From NCBI RefSeq assembly GCF_004342845.1, contig NZ_SLXB01000017.1:1-64000 (forward strand): DNA of 64,000 nucleotides, written 5' to 3'. Shown piece after piece: positions 6,805 through 15,428 of this stretch; the stretch's first letter is position 1; each line of letters begins with the position of its first letter. The notes under the pieces were generated by a model, which saw only the letters and a program-made list of their open reading frames with translations, did no database searches and was not told the origin of the DNA. A program made the position numbers and the translations under genes. Source of the DNA: Prevotella heparinolytica (GTDB lineage Bacteria > Bacteroidota > Bacteroidia > Bacteroidales > Bacteroidaceae).

Positions 6805-7378
6805 AGCCGGTGGCCTGTATGTAGTAGAAAGACAGATAGGCTTTCCCCTCTTTTGCCTGACGGTCGGCTATCTTGGCACGGAAGTCGGCGATGCGTGCTT
6901 CGGGCGTGTTGGCCGTTTCGTTGCGTGCTTTCTTCTCGGTGCTGCATCCGCCTTCACCCTCTTCGCCGTGCTTTTGGGCAGAAGCTTCTTTCAGTTGAGA
7001 TTCCCATTTTTGCAGGTAGGCTTCGTCCACACGCTGTTCCATGAGCGTACCTTTCACACGCACGATGCTGTTGACGCATTTCGTGTCGAACGAACCCAGT
7101 TCGCCTGCTTCCACACGAATGGTCTGCGTGTCGTCGCTGCCCATCAGGAAAATCTTGGTGGCACCGTGCTTGCAGGCATGCGTGCATACGCCTTCGACGG
7201 TCACTTCCTGATTGGCCAATGCTTCGGCATCGGCCAGCAGGCTGTCTATTTCGAGTACGCCTGAAGTCTGTTCGGCGGTTGTAGAACTGTCCGCGTTCTT
7301 GGCTTGTTTGTTGCCGCATGCGGTGAATGTGAGTGCTGTTGCAGCAATGGCTGCGATGAGAATGTTCTTGGTTTTCAT
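6791..7378 (-). CDS. OB-fold lipoprotein with Cys/His cluster
   Basis: 195 residues. The signal peptide ends in a lipobox with lipidated Cys21 (TFTAC). The central part (about 45-115) reads like a bacterial OB-fold domain: NQEVTVEGVC, then IFLMGSDDTQTIRV, then IVRVKGTL. It contains Cys65, His67, Cys69 and His71, a tight metal-ligand-like cluster, plus a further Cys near 94 and a Cys in a Gly-rich linker. A charged helix ends the protein. The start at 7378 was chosen because it opens the signal peptide; an in-frame upstream Met at 7498 would lie inside the preceding gene. In a TonB/PepSY operon a periplasmic metal-binding or sensing role is plausible, but this is inference. Confidence 0.6.
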   Translation of the reverse strand: MKTKNILIAAIAATALTFTACGNKQAKNADSSTTAEQTSGVLEIDSLLADAEALANQEVTVEGVCTHACKHGATKIFLMGSDDTQTIRVEAGELGSFDTKCVNSIVRVKGTLMEQRVDEAYLQKWESQLKEASAQKHGEEGEGGCSTEKKARNETANTPEARIADFRAKIADRQAKEGKAYLSFYYIQATGYEIQ

Positions 7379-7433
7379 TGTTCTCTTGTTATTAGTTAGT
7401 ATAAAAATGTTGTTTGCAGATGATTGAACAGGC

Positions 7434-8966
7434 CTACAGGTACACCCCGATGCCAGCTTGGAACGAACGGTTCTTCTCGTGGTTGGCGTACAGCGCATGT
7501 TGCCACCCGACTTCCGCGTAGCCTAAATTCTTTCCGATGTATCGAGACCATCGCAGAGAGATGCCGTATATCGTACGACTGCCGCTCATCATCTCGAGGT
7601 TCTGTTGCAAGATGGTCAGGGCATACGGGTGCGCCGTTTGTCCGTCGATGTTCAGTGCGGCGTCTATCTTTCCTTGGCAGATGCCGTAAAGGCGTGCGTA
7701 CAGCAGGCTTTTGTTCCATTTATGGGTAGAAGCAAGGCCCAGCGAAGCACTCCACAGACTGTACTTCATACTCTTGGCAGGCGTCTTGTAGGTGTCTTTC
7801 TGTTGCAGATACCCGATGGCGGGTTGCAGGCTCCATCTCCACTTCTCCGTCTGTTCCTGCTCATAACTGCCGCTTACCGTTGCGTGCAGCGCCTTGCTGC
7901 CGAACTGCTCTGCGGCTGAAATCTGAGGATAGATATGGTTCATTGCATCTCCGTAGAGGTTTTCCGTGCCTCTGCGCTCGTTGTAGGCTATCGATGCCTT
8001 AAGACCGAAGAACCGGCGGGCATGCCGTAAGAAAGTCCGGGTAACCTCGCCTTGCAGGTTGTTTTCTTTCAGCTCGTTTAGCGTGAGGTCGTTGGACTCA
8101 GGCAGCATCTTCTCGTAAAAAGAATAACGATAGTGGAAGCTACCACTCCATCTGCCATCAGCCTGTACGGGCAGCAAGTCGACTCCGGCGCCGTAGCTGT
8201 GTCCTTGATAACGAACGTTCGTGCGGGTGCCGTCGAAGCGGGTGTAGCTGTTCCCCAATCCCGTAAGGTGGAACGTCTTCGACACCCCCAGTTCGTTGTA
8301 GTAGGCCAGAGAACCGTTCTGCTTGTATTTGCGCGCTTCGACGGATAGGGCCACCGCATACGAAGCCATGATGCCGTAAGCCGCGCCGGCTTTGGCTTGC
8401 AGGTCGGCCACCTTATTGTTGGGGCGGGGGTCTATATCGCGAAACTCTTGCACGGCCCGGTAGGAGAATTCCCCTCCGAACGTCCATCGTCCGGTTGCTG
8501 CGGCATATCCGCCTCTGAAGAAGTAGGTTTCCGACTTCATATCTCCGCCTATGGTGTCGGCGGCAATGTACGGGTAGAGCAGTTCATAGTCCGAACTTTC
8601 GTTCCACTGCACATTCCGGCGGATGCCGTTGCGGTAGTAGGCATCTCCCCATATACGCGATTTCTCGGACGTACATACATACGAGTCTCCCGCAAAGAGG
8701 AATCCTTTCCATCCGTCTCCCAGTTCTGCAGTTGTCGCCCGGCTTTGTCTGCTCCATTCGCCCGTTGCCCCGAGGGTGGAGAGCGAATAGGATTGGCGAT
8801 AATAGTTTAAGGCCGGATTAAGGAAAGGACGTGTAAGGAACTCCCGTTTGGCCGCGGAGTGCATAAATGCCCTTTTCTGTATGAAAACCGTGTCCTCCCC
8901 TTGAGCCCAAGAGGAGGATACGGCCACCGATAGGAATAGAAGTGAAGATATGAGCCCTTTCTTCAT
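7434..8966 (-). CDS. DUF6850 outer-membrane beta-barrel protein
   Basis: 510 residues with a cleavable signal peptide ending near SSSWAQ. The mature part is a series of alternating amphipathic strands rich in Tyr, Trp and Arg, and it ends in a short strand (QAGIGVYL) as barrels do. I recognise it as DUF6850, a Bacteroidales outer-membrane family. It lies between the DUF4876 lipoprotein gene (19 bp upstream) and the OB-fold lipoprotein gene (55 bp downstream). No plug domain is present, so it is not a TonB receptor itself. It may be a second surface component or a structural partner of the receptor. Confidence 0.75.
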   Translation of the reverse strand: MKKGLISSLLFLSVAVSSSWAQGEDTVFIQKRAFMHSAAKREFLTRPFLNPALNYYRQSYSLSTLGATGEWSRQSRATTAELGDGWKGFLFAGDSYVCTSEKSRIWGDAYYRNGIRRNVQWNESSDYELLYPYIAADTIGGDMKSETYFFRGGYAAATGRWTFGGEFSYRAVQEFRDIDPRPNNKVADLQAKAGAAYGIMASYAVALSVEARKYKQNGSLAYYNELGVSKTFHLTGLGNSYTRFDGTRTNVRYQGHSYGAGVDLLPVQADGRWSGSFHYRYSFYEKMLPESNDLTLNELKENNLQGEVTRTFLRHARRFFGLKASIAYNERRGTENLYGDAMNHIYPQISAAEQFGSKALHATVSGSYEQEQTEKWRWSLQPAIGYLQQKDTYKTPAKSMKYSLWSASLGLASTHKWNKSLLYARLYGICQGKIDAALNIDGQTAHPYALTILQQNLEMMSGSRTIYGISLRWSRYIGKNLGYAEVGWQHALYANHEKNRSFQAGIGVYL

Positions 8967-8985
8967 TTTGCCTTCGGAGAATAAT

Positions 8986-10281
8986 TTATTCGTGGAACTT
9001 GAAATAAGGATCCGCCTTCTGCTCGGGCAGGAAGTCCACAGACGAGTCGTTGGTATCTTGCAGGGTGATACCTGAAAGAACCTTGCGGCGAACGCTCTTT
9101 CCGTAGCGGGTCTTGTCGCTGTTTACTTTTCCGCAGTACGTCCAGCCTCTGTCCAAAGCAGGCGACGTCACGTTCCATTCGTATTCGCTCTCTACACAGA
9201 GGTTGACGGCATCCAACACCCATTTGTTAGGAATCTTGTAGCCTTTGGAAGGTCCCATTTCGTACACGTTTCCGTTGATAATCATGTTGTACTTATATTC
9301 GTAAACATAGTCTTTCAGATACTGTTCGGCAGAGAGCTGATTGTTCTCGTCGTCGCCCAGACGTGCCAGTACGAAGGCTTTGAAGCCGCGGTTGTGAGGT
9401 CCCCAGATGGTGGCCGTATAACAATAAATCTTCTCCATGTTGGGTACGGGCGTGTCGGTGTCGGTGAATTTCGGGTTGGAACTTTCGTCATACCACTCGA
9501 AGTCGGCTTTCGTCAGGTCGAAAGAGTTGGAGTTGACAGTCGTGTGGTTCTTACCGATGTCACACAGCAACAGAGACTTTCCCGGGGCAACCATGATTTT
9601 ACCTCCCAGCGGGATGCGGTAAATAGCATTGGTAGTGAAGGCTTCGTTCATAATGTCCGGAGAATAGGTGTGCTTGCTTACTGTGAGGAATGCAGACTCG
9701 GCAATGGTGAGTCCGTCTGCGCAAAGCGTCTCACCCGAGTTATTGTAAATACGGAAGTATTTGTCTCCGTTGTATTGCTTATTCTCCGGAGTCTCTGTTC
9801 CGGTGAAGAAGATTTCGGCAATGACGAAGCTTCCTCCCTCTTTGCTGTCATTATATACATAGCCCGTAAGATTGAGCGGGGTAGCGGAAGAGGCTTCGGT
9901 CAGAGTTACCGATTCTTTATAGGCCCGTATCTTGGAATGAATGGTCTCTCCATTCAACCGGTAGGTTAGAGAACCTTCCATGCTGATGGTGTAGAGTCCT
10001 TCGGGCACGCTCACGGCGATGCTTACAGTAGAAGGAGAAAGAACATTGGCACGAGTAGCGGGTTTCACGACGGTGGTCTTCTCTCCTGTATTGATGTTCT
10101 TCAATACCAATTCCTGAATGCCGATAACAGGACTCTGATTCTGCAACTCGGCAGGCGCGTTGAACTGCATGGTCACATTGGCCATCTTTACACTGTTGTC
10201 ATCGTCATTGCTGCAAGCAGTGAACGCTAAACCTGCAATCATTGTCATGCAGACTGCATAAAATACTCTTTTCATTTTCAT
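8986..10281 (-). CDS. DUF4876 surface lipoprotein
   Basis: 431 residues. The signal peptide ends in the lipobox FTAC, followed by an acidic Ser-Asn-Asp run typical of Bacteroides surface-exported lipoproteins. An N-terminal immunoglobulin-like region (about 30-150) precedes a larger domain with segments such as GSFVIAEIFFTGT and DKYFRIYNNSGE that look like a lamin-tail-type beta fold. I recognise it as DUF4876. It lies 30 bp after the TonB receptor gene, the place where SusD or XusB-type partners occur in other systems. I infer that it is the substrate-capturing lid or partner of the receptor. Confidence 0.78.
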   Translation of the reverse strand: MKMKRVFYAVCMTMIAGLAFTACSNDDDNSVKMANVTMQFNAPAELQNQSPVIGIQELVLKNINTGEKTTVVKPATRANVLSPSTVSIAVSVPEGLYTISMEGSLTYRLNGETIHSKIRAYKESVTLTEASSATPLNLTGYVYNDSKEGGSFVIAEIFFTGTETPENKQYNGDKYFRIYNNSGETLCADGLTIAESAFLTVSKHTYSPDIMNEAFTTNAIYRIPLGGKIMVAPGKSLLLCDIGKNHTTVNSNSFDLTKADFEWYDESSNPKFTDTDTPVPNMEKIYCYTATIWGPHNRGFKAFVLARLGDDENNQLSAEQYLKDYVYEYKYNMIINGNVYEMGPSKGYKIPNKWVLDAVNLCVESEYEWNVTSPALDRGWTYCGKVNSDKTRYGKSVRRKVLSGITLQDTNDSSVDFLPEQKADPYFKFHE

Positions 10282-10311
10282 CTTCTTTTAATTTTCTGTT
10301 TGATGGAATTA

Positions 10312-13083
10312 TTATAGTTTAAGTTTCAGCTCCATCCCGAAATAGGGACTGGCTGCAGTTCTTCGTATGAGATATCCGTTTCGTGTGTAATCGGGCACAT
10401 AGTCCAGAATACGGTTGGCAAAGAGTGCGATAGACATATTCTTGCCAAATTCTTTCGTGGCCTTGAAGTTGACGTACATATAGAAAGGCGTAGTCATCTT
10501 CTCAAGCAGGGCCGAGGTACGAGAGATAACCAAATGCTGCTTGTAAGTATCCTTTTTGTCTTCTTCGGTGTAAGGTAATATTTTCCCTGTGGAGGCATCC
10601 ATGTAGGCAATGGGGGTACCGCTTGCTCTGGGACTCTGTCTGCTTTGGAACCACATGCACTCCGAAGTGGCAGAAAGGGTCAGACCCAATTCTTTCAGAT
10701 AGGTATCTACGGTGAAATTGGTGTTGAACTGCCCAAGATGGAAACTATCATCTGTTTCGTAGATGCCTACGTACTTGTCGCTCAAAGCTATGCCATTTAC
10801 TACCGCGGAAACGCTTTTAGCTATGGGCTGGCTGTTTTCGTAGATGGTGTACAGCCACGCCCCGTTCACGGTGAAACGGGTGTTGAGTGCTTTGAATCGT
10901 TCGGTGGAGAGTTGAAATTCCACTCCCTCTTTCTGTGTACGGCTGCCGTTTCCGGTATAGGAGTAGCCTCTTAAGATGGTTCTCATCGCATAAGGCATGC
11001 TTTCCAGAGCCGGCGGGCCGGTCAGAGTGGAACCATCTATCTTGCTGGAATCGTATACCTTGTATTCGTATGGAGAATAGGTCGGGATATGCCGGAAACC
11101 GGAACTCATCCGCTCGTGGAAGTAAGTAACGGAAAGCATGTTCTTGCCGTATTCCAGACTCAAACGCACCTCCTGCTTGAAGTTGCGGGCAGGCTTCAGG
11201 CCGTAGTTGGTAGGGTTCACGATGTAAGTACGCAAGTTGATGCGCTTGTATGCGGGGTTGGCATGCCAATAGTTCAACTGGGTAAAATCCATGTAGATAT
11301 TGTTCGGATGGAGTTGCGAGAGGGTAGGCATCAACAGCAGCCGTCCCATTCCTCCGCCCAATCTTATTACCAGCCTTTTACATCCGAGGCTGATGCTCGG
11401 AAATCGCCATTGCACGTTGATACGCGGATCGAGGAACATCTTTCCGCCTAAGGCGTACTGCTTGTCGAGATTCAGCATCATGTTGCCGTTTATCCCGGCT
11501 TGCACTTCCAATGAATGGTTTCCTATGGGGATGTTGACATTGTCCTCTACGTACACATGCCACAGCTCGGAGGCAGGAATGTCGCTGTATTTGCGCGGAC
11601 GCAGGAAGCTGCTTCCGGGGTCGAGCGGACGTGCCGGGTCGTAGATTTGTCCGCCTCCGAAGTTCTTGTCGTACCTGAAGGTGCTTCCGACCAACAGCTT
11701 GTGACCCGCCAAACCGGTCTGCATCCCGAACTCCGCAGCCAACTTGGCGTATAAGTTCAGCGGCTTGCCGTCCACTATGGTATAAGCAGTGTATTTGTAG
11801 GGCAGTATTTCCGCATCATGTTCACCCGCTTTCATGTGGGTGGGCACTGCCCAATCACGGTCCAGCTGGATGAATCGGGCGCGCTTTATTTCGTCCCACG
11901 ACATGCCGGCAGAGAGGTCCAACTCCAATTTCCGGAAGGTTTTCCCTTTGGAGGCCATCCATTCCAGAAGGCTGTGCCATTTCCCACTATGGAAGCCGGA
12001 ACGGTAGCTTTCTTCTTTCAGCCTCTCTATGTCGGGGTCGTTCTTCACATGGTCGATGTTTCCGGAATAGCTTACGCCGGTTTCCCACCTCAAGGCATTC
12101 CCGTCGTGCAATGTCCATTTCTTATGGAAGCGTGCGGAGGTAGTGATTCGCTTATACAAGTCGTAACGGTCACGCGGGTCGTTCTGCGCATTCAGAAAGT
12201 CTATATCGGCCGAAAGCCCCATGTCCTTGTTTTTCCATTCCATGCCTTTGTTGGCCGAAAAGAGTTTGCTGCTTTGGTCGGCCTTGAAGCGCACCTCCAG
12301 CGGGGTGGCTTTCTGCTTGCGTTTGATGATGACCACTCCGTTTGTCAGGTTGTTGTATTGCACGGAGGGAATGCCACGGACGATTTCCACACTTTCTATA
12401 TTGTCGGTGGGGATGTTACGCATATCCACTCCGGTGTTCACGGCATTGTATCCGTCGAAAGCGGTGGTAATGTCCGATGCGACGCGCTGCATATTGGAGG
12501 TGGTGCTGACGGGTATGCCGTCTATCACGAATTGTGTACCCAAAGCCCCGGTGTTGTAGTCCGAATCGCCTATCCCCACTTCGCGCAGGCGAATGGTGTT
12601 GGCCCTCCCCATGTTCGGCGTACTTGTGCTTCCACCCGGCAGCAACGCCAGCAGGTCGGTGAAGCTGGAAGGTTGCAGATGCTCCATTGCCGTGCGGTCT
12701 ATCTTCGAGGCGCTGGTAATGCCTTTCGACTCGGAGGCAGTGACTACAACCTCGTTCAGTGTGGTAGACGAGGGCAATAGGCGGAAGTCCCGATTGACGT
12801 CCCCATCTATTCGGATGCGTTTTTCCTGTGTTTCGTATCCTATATAAGAAATGACGAGCAGATAATCTCCCGCTCCCAGCCCACGAATGCTGAACTTCCC
12901 GTCCGCATCGCTGGTGGTTCCGTAGAACTTGCCTGCATCGGACTTCAGCCGTATCGTAGCAAAAGGCAATACATCCTTGCTTTGAGCATCGAAGACGCGA
13001 CCGCTGAAACTATGGGGTGATTGTGCCGAACAGAGGAGGCAGATGAATAGTAAATGACTTATGAGGAACGACTTTTTTGGCAT
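10312..13083 (-). CDS. TonB-dependent receptor
   Basis: 923 residues, first gene of the eight-gene operon. A signal peptide (1-21) is followed by a carboxypeptidase-D regulatory-like domain (about 25-100), a linker with NEVVVTAS, a plug domain to about residue 240, and a 22-strand-type barrel. It lacks the SusC signatures and no SusD follows, so this is not a PUL transporter. The partner gene is DUF4876 instead. Receptors of this layout import siderophores, heme, cobalamin or metals. I see no cobalamin riboswitch in the 900 bp upstream, which makes iron or another metal complex more likely. A promoter is predicted at 13112-13143. Confidence 0.88.
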   Translation of the reverse strand: MPKKSFLISHLLFICLLCSAQSPHSFSGRVFDAQSKDVLPFATIRLKSDAGKFYGTTSDADGKFSIRGLGAGDYLLVISYIGYETQEKRIRIDGDVNRDFRLLPSSTTLNEVVVTASESKGITSASKIDRTAMEHLQPSSFTDLLALLPGGSTSTPNMGRANTIRLREVGIGDSDYNTGALGTQFVIDGIPVSTTSNMQRVASDITTAFDGYNAVNTGVDMRNIPTDNIESVEIVRGIPSVQYNNLTNGVVIIKRKQKATPLEVRFKADQSSKLFSANKGMEWKNKDMGLSADIDFLNAQNDPRDRYDLYKRITTSARFHKKWTLHDGNALRWETGVSYSGNIDHVKNDPDIERLKEESYRSGFHSGKWHSLLEWMASKGKTFRKLELDLSAGMSWDEIKRARFIQLDRDWAVPTHMKAGEHDAEILPYKYTAYTIVDGKPLNLYAKLAAEFGMQTGLAGHKLLVGSTFRYDKNFGGGQIYDPARPLDPGSSFLRPRKYSDIPASELWHVYVEDNVNIPIGNHSLEVQAGINGNMMLNLDKQYALGGKMFLDPRINVQWRFPSISLGCKRLVIRLGGGMGRLLLMPTLSQLHPNNIYMDFTQLNYWHANPAYKRINLRTYIVNPTNYGLKPARNFKQEVRLSLEYGKNMLSVTYFHERMSSGFRHIPTYSPYEYKVYDSSKIDGSTLTGPPALESMPYAMRTILRGYSYTGNGSRTQKEGVEFQLSTERFKALNTRFTVNGAWLYTIYENSQPIAKSVSAVVNGIALSDKYVGIYETDDSFHLGQFNTNFTVDTYLKELGLTLSATSECMWFQSRQSPRASGTPIAYMDASTGKILPYTEEDKKDTYKQHLVISRTSALLEKMTTPFYMYVNFKATKEFGKNMSIALFANRILDYVPDYTRNGYLIRRTAASPYFGMELKLKL

Positions 13084-13111
13084 TATAAACTTATATACAG
13101 TTTAGGATTTG

Positions 13112-13143
13112 CAAAGATACGGTGATGACAAAAAAGACACAAT
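13112..13143 (-). promoter_or_regulatory. Promoter of the TonB/ABC operon
   Basis: On the minus strand ATTG (13140-13143; 3 of 4 to TTTG), a 20-nt spacer and a perfect -7 element TATCTTTG (13112-13119). The predicted start near 13105 gives a leader of about 22 nt. Confidence 0.6.
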
Positions 13144-13149
13144 CACTAA

Positions 13150-13216
13150 AAATAGGTATTTCTTGTCCGCAAGAGGTAGGCTTTCAACCAAGGACCGGGG
13201 AAGGTGATACCTATTT
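13150..13216. other. Closed-stem structured element upstream of the TonB operon
   Basis: Perfect 10-bp arms AAATAGGTAT (13150-13159) and ATACCTATTT (13207-13216) close a 47-nt interior that contains a small hairpin, CTTG-TCCG-CAAG (13162-13173). It sits just upstream of the predicted promoter. It could be a structured RNA, an operator or part of a small mobile repeat. The remaining 120 bp up to array B show nothing I can name. Confidence 0.45.
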
Positions 13217-13342
13217 GTGGCTATATACCCGACGGAAGAAAAAAAGAGGCTTCTCACTCAGGACAGAGTTTCCTTGCACCGAACGACAGTCCGGTATCTG
13301 CACCTTATGTGTTGCCGCCCGAAGAGAAAAGTCTGCAAGATG

Positions 13343-13475
13343 CTGCAACTGCTTTGCAGAGCCACTGCAAATAGGCTTGCACCACCACTGCAAAAGGCTT
13401 GCAGAATCACTGCAACGGCTTTGCAGCTTCACTGCAACAAGCTTGCAGCGAAACTGCAACGAGTGTGCAGCAGAA
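13343..13475. repeat. 22-bp-period tandem array B
   Basis: Six units of 22, 23, 22, 22, 22 and 22 bp starting at 13343. Most contain a dyad CTGCAA - about 5 nt - TTGCAG, so each unit is itself nearly palindromic. It lies 260 bp upstream of the TonB operon, in a 920-bp region without a credible gene. Confidence 0.8.
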
Positions 13476-13672
13476 CAGATCGAGAAAGTGATGAAACATC
13501 ATCCCTGTCGGCATTCCATGTATCTTGCAGCCCAAGCGCTGTAATATCCTTTCCGAACATAGATTGCGCTTGACAATACAAGAGATTCATCCCATAATCG
13601 GGAGCTATCCGAAATGACGAGGATAAGAAGAAGAAATACAATGAGAGGAGAAAGCAGGTTGCGATGGGAAAC

Positions 13673-13718
13673 AAAAAAAACACCCCTACAGAATAGACAA
13701 GAAAGGGGCGTTTTTTTT
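13673..13718. terminator. Bidirectional intrinsic terminator
   Basis: Arms at 13673-13687 and 13704-13718 pair as A8-C-x-CCCCT with AGGGG-x-G-T8, with one A/C mismatch and a 16-nt loop. The A and T runs allow termination on either strand. It would stop transcription coming leftward from the NtrC-type gene. Confidence 0.7.
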
Positions 13719-13952
13719 GTAGTGTGCTTACTATTGTTCAGCCACTTCAGTTGTTTGTCGAAGTTTCACTTTTTTCCTACCCAGTTTCAATTTGCTTTTA
13801 GTTAATGTATAATAGTCGTTAAGTTTAGGTACTTTCTGTTGAAGCACACAATGTTTATGCCTAATACAGGCCAAATGGCGTGCCAGAAAAGAGCCGCAAA
13901 CAGTAATCGTCTGAAAACTAATAAAGTGAACAAACTGCCGCCGTGCAGCGAA

Positions 13953-14005
13953 GTGTGGAAAAGTGTGGAATGTGTGGAACGGAAGTGTGGAATAATTCCA
14001 CACTT
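13953..14005. repeat. GTGTGGAA repeat cluster with terminal palindrome
   Basis: The octamer GTGTGGAA starts at 13953, 13963, 13972 and 13985. The last copy is the left half of a perfect palindrome, AAGTGTGGAAT-A-ATTCCACACTT (13983-14005), which ends one base before the stop codon of the NtrC-type gene. There is no T-run on either side, so it is not a simple terminator. It may protect the 3' end of the mRNA or bind a protein. Confidence 0.55.
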
Positions 14006-15334
14006 TTAGTCGGAAAGGCCGTAAAGCTTCAGTTTGTTGTAAAGCGTCTTGCGGTCGATACCCAGCAGTTGGGCGGCACGGCTCTTGTTGTTTCCCATCT
14101 GCCGCAAGGCTTCCATGATTTGCTGTTTTTCCGTCTCCTCGTTGCGTAGATACATGCCGGCAGGTGCGGGAGCAGGTTCTTTCAAGTCGTCCAGCTCATC
14201 AATGGTGATGTATTTGCCTTGGGCCAACAACGTGGCGCGGCGCACGGTATTCCTCATCTGCCGCAGATTGCCCGGCCAGTGATATTCCAGCAAGGCACTG
14301 CAAGCCTTCTCGTCGAAGCCAACCAGCTGCTTGCCCATTTCTCGGTTGGCCTGATCCAGAAAGAAGTTGGCAAAGAGCAGGATGTCCTCGCGGCGGTCTT
14401 TCAGTTGCGGCATGTGCAGGGTGAACTCGTTGATGCGGTGAAACAAGTCTTCGCGGAAAGTGCCTTTCTCTATGGCCTGCTCCAGATTTTCGTTGGTGGC
14501 CGATATCAGCCGTACGTCTACACCGGCCTCCTTGGTCGAACCTATGGGGCGTATCTTGCGCTCCTGCAAGGCACGCAGCAATTGTATCTGCACCTCGTAG
14601 CTCAGGTTCCCTATCTCGTCCAGAAAGATGGTTCCGCCGTCGGCCTCTACAAATGCGCCCGTCTTGTCGGTCAGCGCACCGGTAAAAGCGCCTTTGATGT
14701 GGCCGAAAAACTCGGATGCGGCCAGCTCTTTGGGAATGGCTCCGCAGTCGATGGCAATAAACGGCCGGTCGGCCCGCTTGCTGAGGCGGTGGATGCGGTG
14801 GGCCACATATTCCTTGCCCGTTCCGCTGGCTCCGTTGATGAGCACGGCCATGTTGGTGGGGGCAACCAGATTCACATAATTATAAAGCAGTCTGGCGGCA
14901 TCGCTTTCTCCTTCAAGGAAGTCGGAGAGAGCAGGTGTGTCCGCCGTGTTTTTCCGGGCAGGGGGAGTTCCGATGTCGGCCGTCAACGCCTCTTTCATTT
15001 TCTTCAGTAGCTCGTCGGGGTTCACAGGTTTGGCCACATAGTCGCAGGCGCCCAGCTTCATGGCCTGCACGGCCGACTGTATGTCGGCATATCCGGTCAT
15101 CATGATAAGGGGTATTTGCAAACCTTGCTCGCCCAGCCATTTCAGCAAGTCGATGCCGTCTTTGTCGGGCAGCCGCAAGTCCGATAATATCAAATCTGCG
15201 CTTTCCGTCTCGATGTGTTTCTGTGCGCGGGCAATGCTGCTGACCGATGTCACCCGGAATCCTTTCTTCCCGAGCCATGTTTTCAGCATCATACCATAAG
15301 TTATATCATCTTCTACAATCAGTATAGACGTCAT
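14006..15334 (-). CDS. NtrC-family sigma-54 response regulator
   Basis: 442 residues in the classical three-domain order. The receiver domain (1-118) has phospho-acceptor Asp52 in ILSDLRLPD. The AAA+ domain has Walker A GASGTGKE (168-175), the sigma-54 contact loop GAFTGA (215-220) and Walker B GGTIFLDEIG (233-242). The C-terminal Fis-type helix-turn-helix (about 415-440) reads NNKSRAAQLLGIDRKTLYNKL. It activates sigma-54 promoters after phosphorylation. The likely donor is the hybrid kinase at 19088-21400, which ends in an Hpt domain suited to passing phosphate to a separate receiver; that pairing is inferred. It is transcribed divergently from the cyclophilin gene. Confidence 0.92.
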   Translation of the reverse strand: MTSILIVEDDITYGMMLKTWLGKKGFRVTSVSSIARAQKHIETESADLILSDLRLPDKDGIDLLKWLGEQGLQIPLIMMTGYADIQSAVQAMKLGACDYVAKPVNPDELLKKMKEALTADIGTPPARKNTADTPALSDFLEGESDAARLLYNYVNLVAPTNMAVLINGASGTGKEYVAHRIHRLSKRADRPFIAIDCGAIPKELAASEFFGHIKGAFTGALTDKTGAFVEADGGTIFLDEIGNLSYEVQIQLLRALQERKIRPIGSTKEAGVDVRLISATNENLEQAIEKGTFREDLFHRINEFTLHMPQLKDRREDILLFANFFLDQANREMGKQLVGFDEKACSALLEYHWPGNLRQMRNTVRRATLLAQGKYITIDELDDLKEPAPAPAGMYLRNEETEKQQIMEALRQMGNNKSRAAQLLGIDRKTLYNKLKLYGLSD

Positions 15335-15364
15335 AGTCTTTGTGTTTTGTTTCTTTTTGCATTA

Positions 15365-15372
15365 CAAAGGTA
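15365..15372 (-). promoter_or_regulatory. -7 element for the NtrC-type gene
   Basis: The minus strand reads TACCTTTG, a perfect TAnnTTTG, 31 nt before the start codon. I see no TTTG at the right distance upstream, so the promoter may be weak or activator-dependent. Confidence 0.4.
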
Positions 15373-15393
15373 AGTGCTTTTATCTGAAAGTCG

Positions 15394-15401
15394 TATATTT
15401 G
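15394..15401 (+). promoter_or_regulatory. -7 element for the cyclophilin operon
   Basis: TATATTTG is a perfect -7 element 27 nt before the start at 15429. The -33 position does not match TTTG. Confidence 0.45.
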
Positions 15402-15428
15402 CAGACTTAAATTAAATGAAAAGCAAAA

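Noticed and set aside
13084..13342. A cobalamin or other known riboswitch before the TonB operon
   Set aside because: I could not find a B12-box-like sequence, and the predicted promoter leaves only about 22 nt of leader.
13122..13573. Two overlapping rightward frames and a leftward frame across array B
   Set aside because: They translate the Cys/Gln/Leu-rich repeats in different frames with no family resemblance and no start signals.
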